Positions 35,683 to 43,093 of a DNA stretch of 64,000 bases are shown in pieces; within the stretch, counting starts at the first letter, position 1, and each line of letters begins with the position of its first letter. This stretch comes from UBA4782 sp034430215 (GTDB lineage Bacteria > Chloroflexota > Anaerolineae > Anaerolineales > Anaerolineaceae): assembly GCA_034430215.1 (NCBI GenBank), contig DAOUFE010000017.1, positions 62,001 through 126,000 on the forward strand, in the 5' to 3' direction. The notes under the pieces are model-generated. The model was not told the origin of the DNA, searched no databases, and worked only from the letters and a program-made list of their open reading frames with translations. The translations under genes and the position numbers were made by a program.

Positions 35683-36642
35683 CTACGGCTCTACATAAAC
35701 ATTTTCAAACAACGCTTCAGGTGCCGGTTCCGGGCTGGATTCAGCAAATTCGACTGCCATTTTCACTTCATCTTCAGCATTGTGAACCACCTTTTGCAGG
35801 TCAGCTTCAGTGGCAATTTTCTGATCAAGAAGATACTTATGGTAGATTCCAATCGGATCATTTTCTTGCCAGGCGTGTACTTCTTCTTGTTTGCGATATC
35901 GCTCTGGGTCTCCCATGGAATGTCCGCGAAAACGATATGTCTCGATTTCCAGGAGTTGAGGACCGCTTCCATTTCGTACTTCATCAAAAACACTCAGAGC
36001 TTTTTCGCGCACAGCCATTACATCCATGCCGTTCACCACATCATTCTTCATCCCATATCCGCATGCTTTCTGCCGGATTTCTGAAACGGCAGAAGCTCTT
36101 TCAATTGTGGTTCCCATGCCGTACTGGTTGTTTTCACATACCCAGACCACTGGTAGATTCCATACTTTCGATAGGTTAAGTGCTTCGTGGAAGAATCCGA
36201 TATTGGTAGCCCCGTCACCAAACATACAGATGGTCACGGCTTTTCTTTCCTTGTAGGCATCCCCCAGCGCCAAACCAGTCGCCAGAGGGAGGTGTGCACC
36301 CACAATGGCATGCCCACCCCAGAAATTTTTCTTCACATCAGCCATGTGCATCGAGCCGCCTTTTCCTTTGGAAACTCCGGTAGCTTTTCCCAGCAACTCT
36401 GCCATCACTTCATTCGCAGATAAACCACAATTGATCGCAACGCCGTGATCACGATATGCCGTGATCACCCTGTCTTCAGGTTTTCTGGCAGAAATCAACC
36501 CTGTACTGACGGCTTCCTGACCAATATACAAATGCAGGAACCCGCCAATTTTTCCCTGTTGATACAGTTCAGCTGCCTGCTCTTCCAATCGCCGAATGAC
36601 CACCATTTGACGATAGATTTCCAGATATTCGCTCATTTTCAT
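35683..36642 (-). CDS. pdhA: 2-oxo acid dehydrogenase E1 alpha subunit
   Basis: The 319-residue protein has the thiamine-pyrophosphate motif GDGATNIGFFHEALN, and the regulatory loop with RGHSMGDPE that includes the two Ser/Thr sites of the family. ATG 36642 is chosen because it follows GGAGGTG with eight bases between; a longer open frame upstream lacks it. With E1-beta it forms a heterotetramer that begins pyruvate oxidation. The promoter is directly upstream, and the cluster faces a divergent GntR gene that may regulate it or the nucleoside importer. Confidence 0.93.
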   Translation of the reverse strand: MKMSEYLEIYRQMVVIRRLEEQAAELYQQGKIGGFLHLYIGQEAVSTGLISARKPEDRVITAYRDHGVAINCGLSANEVMAELLGKATGVSKGKGGSMHMADVKKNFWGGHAIVGAHLPLATGLALGDAYKERKAVTICMFGDGATNIGFFHEALNLSKVWNLPVVWVCENNQYGMGTTIERASAVSEIRQKACGYGMKNDVVNGMDVMAVREKALSVFDEVRNGSGPQLLEIETYRFRGHSMGDPERYRKQEEVHAWQENDPIGIYHKYLLDQKIATEADLQKVVHNAEDEVKMAVEFAESSPEPAPEALFENVYVEP

Positions 36643-36702
36643 AAGAATAACACCTCCAACTGGAAGCAATAAATATATTAGTATTCTATCATATTAATCT
36701 AA

Positions 36703-36731
36703 ATTATACCTTAATTGTCTGATTTTAACAA
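36703..36731 (-). promoter_or_regulatory. pdhABC promoter
   Basis: On the minus strand TTGTTA (36726-36731) and a perfect TATAAT (36703-36708) are 17 bases apart, about 60 bases before the E1-alpha start codon. Confidence 0.7.
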
Positions 36732-36892
36732 TTTTCTGACTTTTTTATGGATATCTGCCTTCTTAACCACATTTTCTATATTTTCATCGTTGACTCTGCC
36801 TGTAAAAAATGCTACTATCAACAAGACGTTAGACGTTTGTCATCTATTTGCTTTCCCTATCTGATTAGTTGTTTATTTTTGATTGATGATAC

Positions 36893-37624
36893 ATGGCACT
36901 CAAGAAGCCTGAATCTATCATTGACCAGATAAACCAGATCATCCGCAGCCGTATACAGCAGGGTATCTATCCGGCTGGCAGCCGCCTGCCTTCTGAATCC
37001 ACACTTGCAAAAGAGTTCAATGTTTCACGCACGAGCATTCGTATTGCGATGGATTCCCTTGTTAATGAAGGTGTGGTGATCCGCCGGCATGGAGACGGAA
37101 CTTTCATCAACAAGCGATCCCTTCAGTTCCGCACTCAACTGATGAACCTGTGGAGCTTCCCCCACCTCATCGAAGATAGTGGCTATACCCCTTCAATAAA
37201 AGTATTGACAACAGGCATGATCCCGGCTACAAAAGAGATAGCTGCCGAGCTTGAAATTGCTTCTGGATCATTCCTTCTGGAAATTCAACGGCTCTTCTTA
37301 GCTGATGGTCACCCTGTAATCTTTTCGAGAAACCTCATCCCCGCCTGTTTGATCAAGCAGCAACAAACTGATGCAGATTATTCGCTTTCAATCTATGATT
37401 TTATGCATCAGTTTGCATCAGAAGAATTATGTTATTCGACCTCAGATATACGCAGTATTCTTGTCGATGAAGAATTATCGAAAATTTTTCACCTGAATAT
37501 TGGCGCTTCTTTGATCCGATTTCAAGATGTGTTTTTCAATCTGGCGAACATCCCTGTAGTTTTTGGCTTAAATATTTACAACGATAAATTGTTGTCTTTG
37601 CGTCTGGTTCGCACTCGAGGGTAG
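36893..37624 (+). CDS. GntR-family regulator, HutC subfamily
   Basis: This 243-residue protein has a GntR winged helix at residues 8-75 (AGSRLPSESTLAKEFNVSRT region) and a C-terminal UTRA ligand-binding domain (about 95-240), placing it in the HutC subfamily. Such regulators respond to small metabolites, often sugar or nucleoside-related. It is the first gene of a co-directional cluster with an ABC importer of the BMP/nucleoside type, so that importer is its likely target and a nucleoside or sugar phosphate the likely effector. It is divergent from pdhABC. Confidence 0.88.
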   Translation: MALKKPESIIDQINQIIRSRIQQGIYPAGSRLPSESTLAKEFNVSRTSIRIAMDSLVNEGVVIRRHGDGTFINKRSLQFRTQLMNLWSFPHLIEDSGYTPSIKVLTTGMIPATKEIAAELEIASGSFLLEIQRLFLADGHPVIFSRNLIPACLIKQQQTDADYSLSIYDFMHQFASEELCYSTSDIRSILVDEELSKIFHLNIGASLIRFQDVFFNLANIPVVFGLNIYNDKLLSLRLVRTRG

Positions 37625-37690
37625 TTCTCTTTCCATTCTTTTTTGTGTGAGCCTGGGGCTATTCTTTGCAACGAAAGGGTAACCTGTCCG

Positions 37691-38770
37691 ATGAAGACTA
37701 AATGGAATGTCAAAGAATTTCTTAATAAGACAGTCGATGCCCTGCTCCCTCTGCTGGCAGTGCCAGCAGCATTGCTTATTGGAGCGTTTCTTTTACTTAT
37801 CTTCAAAGTCAACCCCTTAGAAGCCTACTGGCAGCTCCTCAAAGGCGCCTTTGGAGACGTCTCTGGAATCACACAGACGTTGGTAAAAGCCACCCCGCTT
37901 TTGTTGGTTGGATTGGGGGTCTGCATCGCCTTTCGCGGTGGAATTATCAACATCGGCGGCGAGGGTCAATTCATTGTCGGCGCACTGGCAGCGACTGCAT
38001 TTTCTGTCGGTTTTCCCAACCTGCCGCGATTCATTATTCTCCCTCTCTCGCTGTTTTGTGGTGTATTGGCTGGCGGTCTTTGGGGAGGATTACCCGGCGT
38101 ATTGAAATCACGGCTTGGCGTCAATGAGATACTCAGCACTGTGATGATGAATGCCATTGCTGTACAGCTTTCGAACTTCCTGCTGCGTGGACCCATGATC
38201 GACCCGGCGGAACTCGAAGCCGGTACCCAGATAGCCCAATCCGCTCTCCTTCCAAAAGCCGTCTGGTTGACCAAACTGGTTCCCCGTACCTTGTTGCATT
38301 CCGGAGCAATCATCGCCGTGATCCTGGCTGTTTTAGTATTTATCTTTTTATGGAGAACCAGCATCGGATACCGTATTCGAGCTGTAGGTTCAAACCCGGA
38401 AGCCGCTCGGTATGCAGGGATACCTGTGCCCTTTTATCAGGCATTATCCCTTATCCTGGGAGGTGTATTTGCTGGACTGGCTGGTGCGGTGGAGGTCACC
38501 GGCGTCTCACACCGCATGCTCGAAAACCTTTCCGCCGGGTATGGTTTCTCCGGCATTGTAGCTGCCCTGTTTGGCAAGCTGCATCCTCTTGGATCCATAC
38601 CCGCCTCGATCCTATTTGGTGCATTGCTGGTCGGGGGGAATAAAATGCAACGCTCCATGCAGGTTCCCTCTGCTCTGATCGATACGATCCTTGGTTTGAT
38701 CGTGCTGTTTGTTGTGAGTGCCGATATCTGGTCTCGATATCGCGCCCGAAGGAGGCAGTCACATGGCTGA
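37691..38770 (+). CDS. BMP-type nucleoside ABC transporter permease 1
   Basis: The 359-residue membrane protein belongs to the branched-chain/BMP permease family (YufP/NupP type), with about ten helices and the glycine-rich INIGGEGQFIVGA signature. ATG 37691 is preferred to upstream TTG 37643. It pairs with the permease encoded next, overlapping it by eight bases, to form the membrane channel for a nucleoside, or possibly a related purine or sugar. The lipoprotein and ATPase genes follow in the same operon. Confidence 0.88.
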   Translation: MKTKWNVKEFLNKTVDALLPLLAVPAALLIGAFLLLIFKVNPLEAYWQLLKGAFGDVSGITQTLVKATPLLLVGLGVCIAFRGGIINIGGEGQFIVGALAATAFSVGFPNLPRFIILPLSLFCGVLAGGLWGGLPGVLKSRLGVNEILSTVMMNAIAVQLSNFLLRGPMIDPAELEAGTQIAQSALLPKAVWLTKLVPRTLLHSGAIIAVILAVLVFIFLWRTSIGYRIRAVGSNPEAARYAGIPVPFYQALSLILGGVFAGLAGAVEVTGVSHRMLENLSAGYGFSGIVAALFGKLHPLGSIPASILFGALLVGGNKMQRSMQVPSALIDTILGLIVLFVVSADIWSRYRARRRQSHG

Positions 38771-39695
38771 GTTATTTACCCTTCCTGTTCTCTTTGGCAT
38801 CATCTATTCTGGCATCCGCCTGGCAACACCTTACCTGTATGCATCGCTTGGTGAGACATTTGCACAGGCATCGGGGGTACTTAACCTTGGAGTGGATGGG
38901 ATTATGCTCATGGGTGCTTATTCCGGCTTCTTTATTGGAATGAAGACCGGTTCAGTGTGGCTTGGGCTGCTGGCAGCCGCTATTACCGGCTTGTTGATGG
39001 GACTTTTAATGGCTTTCATCAGTATTACCCTCAAAGCCGAACAGGGTATTAGCGGCATTGGGCTGCAGTTGTTTGGATTGGGTCTTTCCACTCTGCTTTT
39101 TAAACTCACCATGGGAAGTGTGGAATCAATCAACGGATTTCAGGCGATTAAAATCCCCCTGTTGGGAGATATTCCCTATATTGGTGAAGCCTTTTTCAAT
39201 CACAATCTGCTTGTATATGGCGCTTATTTACTTGTGCCCATTTCGAACTTCGTACTGAACAAAACCACCTTTGGTTTAAAAATTCGGGCAGTCGGTCAAA
39301 ACCCACAGGCTGCGGATTCCCTGGGTGTCAGTGTCACGGCTGTTCGGTATTTGACCGTCTCATACGGTGGGCTGATGGCTGGAATTGCAGGCGCATCTCT
39401 TTCCATCGCATTGATCAATCTCTTTCAAGAGAACATGACCAATGGAATGGGTTTCATTGCTGTTGCACTGGTTTATTTTGGCGGTTGGAAACCAACCGGT
39501 GTTTTACTCGGTTCGCTCATTTTTAGCTTTGTCAATGCTTTCCAGTTGTGGATTCAGGTAAAAGGGATCAATATTCCTTCTGACTTTGCGGTCATGCTGC
39601 CATATATTCTGACTATTGCAGCCCTGGCATTTGCCGTTAAAAGAGTGGCAGCCCCTGCCGCATTGACAAAGATATTCGAACGAGGTGAAAACTGA
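38763..39695 (+). CDS. BMP-type nucleoside ABC transporter permease 2
   Basis: The 310-residue protein is the second permease (YufQ/NupQ type), with about nine helices and the LNLGVDGIMLMGAYSGF motif at its start. ATG 38763 follows GGAGG at about 38751-38755 and lies inside the last codons of the first permease gene in another frame, so translation is coupled. The stop is at 39693-39695, with a further 113 bases before the lipoprotein start. Confidence 0.88.
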   Translation: MAELFTLPVLFGIIYSGIRLATPYLYASLGETFAQASGVLNLGVDGIMLMGAYSGFFIGMKTGSVWLGLLAAAITGLLMGLLMAFISITLKAEQGISGIGLQLFGLGLSTLLFKLTMGSVESINGFQAIKIPLLGDIPYIGEAFFNHNLLVYGAYLLVPISNFVLNKTTFGLKIRAVGQNPQAADSLGVSVTAVRYLTVSYGGLMAGIAGASLSIALINLFQENMTNGMGFIAVALVYFGGWKPTGVLLGSLIFSFVNAFQLWIQVKGINIPSDFAVMLPYILTIAALAFAVKRVAAPAALTKIFERGEN

Positions 39696-39808
39696 TCATC
39701 CATCGATCTACCCCTTCAAGAGAACGAAAGGAGGATAAATTCAGGAGAGGAAGTGGAAGTCGTTTGATTTCAATCTGTCGCAATCAAACTAACCTGTATG
39801 GAGGAAAA

Positions 39809-40894
39809 ATGAAAAAAGGATACCTGATCTTTGGTTTGTTGATCATCGTTTTAGGGTTGGTAGGTTGCACTACACCAACCGCCGCCCCGCCAGTCGAAGT
39901 AACACGTATTGTTGCCGGTACTCCGGAGATCATTGTAGTCACCCCCACCACTGCAGCAGTAGAAGAAAAACCCTTCAAGGTTGCGGTGGTAATGCCCAGT
40001 TCCATTACGGATGCAGCTTTCAGCCAATCCATGTATGAAGGCTTGCTGGCAGTTCAGAAAGAAATGGGCGGTGAAACCAAAATGGAAATTGCCTATTCAG
40101 AAGGCATGTTTAAAGTCCCCGATGCTGCTGCAGCTATCCGTGACTATGCATCTCAGGGGTACGACCTGGTAATCGCACATGGTTCGCAATATGGCTCATC
40201 CCTGCAACAGATCGCTCCTGAATTCCCTGAAACCAGTTTTGCCTGGGGTACCTCTCTGGACACTTTCCAGGCGGATGGCATCAACAACGTTTTTGCTTAT
40301 CAGGCAGAAGCCCAGGAAGGCGGATATGCTCTGGGGGTATTGGCTGCAGCCATGTCAAAATCTGGTGTGCTGGGTGTTTGCGGTCCTGTTGAAGCCGGTG
40401 ACGCAAAACTATACGTAGATGGCTTCAAAGCCGGTGCATTAGTGCAGAACCCCAATGCCAACGTCCAGGTTACCTATACCGGATCATTCTCTGATGTAGC
40501 CCTGATGGCAAGCGCCGCTGAAACCCACATCGCGGCAGGTGCAGATGTTTTGACAGGTTCTTCACAATCTGTTGTCGGCGCCATTGGTATTGCTAAAGAT
40601 AAAGGCGCATATTGGTATGGTACCCAATGGGATCAAACCAGTCTGGCACCCGAAACAGTCGTTGCCAGTCAGGTATATGATTGGACTGGCGTAATCAAAG
40701 ATATGATCGCCAGCCGAAAAGCAGGTGTGTTGGGGAATAAATCCTACACATTGACCTTCAAAAATGAAGGGTTGATGATCCAATACAACCCGGCAATCGA
40801 AGTCCCTGCCGAAGCCAAAGCGGCGGTGGATGCCGCCATCCAGGGAATTATGGATGGCACGATCGATCCCCTCAAGGGACCAGTAGAACAGTAA
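39809..40894 (+). CDS. BMP-family substrate-binding lipoprotein
   Basis: The 361-residue protein has a lipoprotein signal with lipobox LGLVGC and a BMP (PnrA-like) periplasmic-binding fold. The motifs DAAFSQSMYEGL and HGSQYG and the C-terminal Trp-rich ligand-binding region place it with purine nucleoside receptors such as PnrA of Treponema. ATG 39809 follows GGAGGAAAA. It delivers its ligand to the two permeases and the ATPase of the cluster. A strong hairpin follows the stop. Confidence 0.9.
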   Translation: MKKGYLIFGLLIIVLGLVGCTTPTAAPPVEVTRIVAGTPEIIVVTPTTAAVEEKPFKVAVVMPSSITDAAFSQSMYEGLLAVQKEMGGETKMEIAYSEGMFKVPDAAAAIRDYASQGYDLVIAHGSQYGSSLQQIAPEFPETSFAWGTSLDTFQADGINNVFAYQAEAQEGGYALGVLAAAMSKSGVLGVCGPVEAGDAKLYVDGFKAGALVQNPNANVQVTYTGSFSDVALMASAAETHIAAGADVLTGSSQSVVGAIGIAKDKGAYWYGTQWDQTSLAPETVVASQVYDWTGVIKDMIASRKAGVLGNKSYTLTFKNEGLMIQYNPAIEVPAEAKAAVDAAIQGIMDGTIDPLKGPVEQ

Positions 40895-40906
40895 CATGCA
40901 ACACAA

Positions 40907-40936
40907 TCCGGATGGTCTGAAATCAGACCATCCGGA
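40907..40936. other. Perfect hairpin between binding-protein and ATPase genes
   Basis: Arms 40907-40920 and 40923-40936 are perfectly complementary over 14 bases with almost no loop. It is not followed by a T run, so it is better read as an mRNA-stabilising or processing element than as a terminator. Confidence 0.75.
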
Positions 40937-40999
40937 CCCAGCCAGAACAGCACTCGAGTAGACTATTATGGCAGGGTTCATAACAGGAAGCAGGAAATT

Positions 41000-42571
41000 A
41001 TGGAAAAAGATCACATGGTTCCAAATAAACATCACCTTCAAACCATGAGCATGAATGGAATAGTAAAAAGATTTCCAGGAGTGCTGGCAAACGATCATGT
41101 GGATTTTGATGTCCATGCAGGTGAGATTCATGCCTTGTTGGGGGAGAATGGCGCAGGAAAAAGCACTCTCATGCGCCAGCTATACGGACTGTATCGTCCC
41201 AATGAAGGCACAATAAAAATCAATGATGAAGAAGTCACGTTTCGCTCACCTCAAGATGCGATTGCTGCCGGAATCGGGATGATCCACCAGCATTTTATGC
41301 TGGTACCTTCCCTATCAGTAGTGGAAAATGTGGCTTTAGGGTTGAAATCCAGCCGTGGTCCCATTCTTGATCTCGACAGGGTAGAAAAACGTCTGCAGGA
41401 GATTAGCGAAAAATACCATTTAAAAGTGGATACACATGCTTTTGTCTGGCAGCTTGCCGTGGGCGAGCAGCAGAGAGTTGAAATTCTGAAAGCCCTGTAT
41501 CGAGGTGCTGATCTACTTATCCTGGACGAGCCTACAGCAGTGCTTACTCCACAGGAAGTAGATGAGTTGTTCATCACCCTGCAGCAAATGGCAGAGGACG
41601 GGCATGCTTTGATCTTTATCTCGCACAAACTGCATGAGGTATTGAAGATCAGCAACCGCATCACCGTACTGCGTGATGGAAAGGTGGTTGGATCAGTTAA
41701 AAATGAGGGGGTGACCAAAGCAGAATTGGCGCAGATGATGGTTGGCAGACCTGTGATCCTTCAATACAAGAAAGCAGAAGTTCAACCTGGTGAAATCCGA
41801 TTAAAAGTGGAAAACCTGACCGTTGCAGGTGACCGCGGCACAGATGCCCTGAAATCTGTCTCTTTTGAATTGTACTCGGGTGAAATTCTCGGGCTGGCAG
41901 GGGTTTCAGGGAATGGGCAACGCGAGCTTGCAGAAGCACTGGCGGGGATGCGACCGATACGTCAGGGAAAGGTCACGCTGATGGGAAAAGATGTTACAAA
42001 CGCATCACCCAACCAGCACATTGAGGCAGGTCAATCGTACATTCCCGAAGAGCGGATGAAAGAAGGAGCCATCAAGGATTTTTCTGTATCGGATAACGTC
42101 ATTCTCGAAGATAATAACCGCCAGCCTTATGCGCATGCCACCTTCCTGGATTTTAAAACGATCGATAAAAAAACCACCGAACTGGTGGAGGAATACAACG
42201 TCAAGACGCCTTCGAACGCCACACCATTGAAGAACCTGTCGGGAGGAAATATTCAAAAGCTGATCCTGGCACGTGAGCTTTCACGCAAACCCGGGGTACT
42301 GATCGCCGCTCAACCCACCCGTGGAGTGGATATCGGTGCCAGTGAATACATCCATCAATGCCTGCTCAAGCAACGCAGCGCCGGTACCGCCACCCTGTTG
42401 ATCTCTGAAGACCTGGATGAAATTCGGGCATTATCTGACCGGATCGCGGTAATCTATGAAGGGGAAATCGTTGGCATCGTGGATTGCGCCACCACCACCG
42501 TGGAGGAACTTGGGCTGATGATGGCAGGCATTCGCCCGGCTTCAGCGGAAGCACAGTCTGAAACTGCGTAG
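41000..42571 (+). CDS. BMP-type nucleoside ABC transporter ATPase (duplicated)
   Basis: The 523-residue protein has two ATP-binding cassettes. The first has Walker A GENGAGKST, and a degenerate signature WQLAVGEQQRVEI, then Walker B LLILDEPTAVL. The second starts near residue 267; its Walker A is GVSGNGQREL, which lacks the usual Lys, and its signature is LSGGNIQKL, a pattern typical of sugar/nucleoside importers where the second site is non-canonical. It powers the importer. ATG 41000 follows AGGAA. Confidence 0.92.
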   Translation: MEKDHMVPNKHHLQTMSMNGIVKRFPGVLANDHVDFDVHAGEIHALLGENGAGKSTLMRQLYGLYRPNEGTIKINDEEVTFRSPQDAIAAGIGMIHQHFMLVPSLSVVENVALGLKSSRGPILDLDRVEKRLQEISEKYHLKVDTHAFVWQLAVGEQQRVEILKALYRGADLLILDEPTAVLTPQEVDELFITLQQMAEDGHALIFISHKLHEVLKISNRITVLRDGKVVGSVKNEGVTKAELAQMMVGRPVILQYKKAEVQPGEIRLKVENLTVAGDRGTDALKSVSFELYSGEILGLAGVSGNGQRELAEALAGMRPIRQGKVTLMGKDVTNASPNQHIEAGQSYIPEERMKEGAIKDFSVSDNVILEDNNRQPYAHATFLDFKTIDKKTTELVEEYNVKTPSNATPLKNLSGGNIQKLILARELSRKPGVLIAAQPTRGVDIGASEYIHQCLLKQRSAGTATLLISEDLDEIRALSDRIAVIYEGEIVGIVDCATTTVEELGLMMAGIRPASAEAQSETA

Positions 42572-42605
42572 AGCGCAACAACTTTTGGACGATAAAACTG
42601 TATCA

Positions 42606-42908
42606 TCAGGTGGCGTTCTTTCTACAGGTTTTTCGTAAAATTTCCATCCATCCAGCTTTAGTATTCTCAAATAAGCGCAAAAAGTAATCGCCTGGATATT
42701 CTATTTCGTTTATCGAGTTATACTTCATTTCCAGCAAGATTGAATCACTGGTTGTATATATCTTGTTTTCTGAAGCTATCAATAATATCTGCTGATTGAC
42801 ATATTTTTCATCCAGCGTAACAGGAGGCTGTCGGGAAGAACTACATGAGACAAGAATACCAGTCAAGAAAATGATCACGATGAGTAATTCTGATTTTTTA
42901 TACCTCAT
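42606..42908 (-). CDS. Small hypothetical lipoprotein
   Basis: The 100-residue product has a lipoprotein signal with lipobox LVSC at about residue 22. The mature part is a short acidic, strand-rich domain with no recognised family. A weak GGGGA site precedes ATG 42908. It is an isolated gene between the importer and ppdK. Confidence 0.6.
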   Translation of the reverse strand: MRYKKSELLIVIIFLTGILVSCSSSRQPPVTLDEKYVNQQILLIASENKIYTTSDSILLEMKYNSINEIEYPGDYFLRLFENTKAGWMEILRKTCRKNAT

Positions 42909-43042
42909 GAAAAATCCCCTTTATCCATAGTATCAGTGAGTTACTCCCCTCATCCGGCTTCGCATACCCTCCAAAATCTACTGTATCATTCTACAAACAA
43001 TCATAAAGCTGGTTAAGCAGGAGCACGGTCTTGTTAAATAAC

Positions 43043-43070
43043 AGAGGAGCGATCAAATGATCGCTCCTCT
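43043..43070 (-). terminator. Hairpin after ppdK
   Basis: A perfect 13-bp inverted repeat with a two-base loop (43043-43055 and 43058-43070) lies 24 bases past the ppdK stop. The minus-strand tail is only moderately T-rich, so termination may be partial. Confidence 0.65.
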
Positions 43071-43093
43071 AAAAATCCTATTAAAAACTCTTC

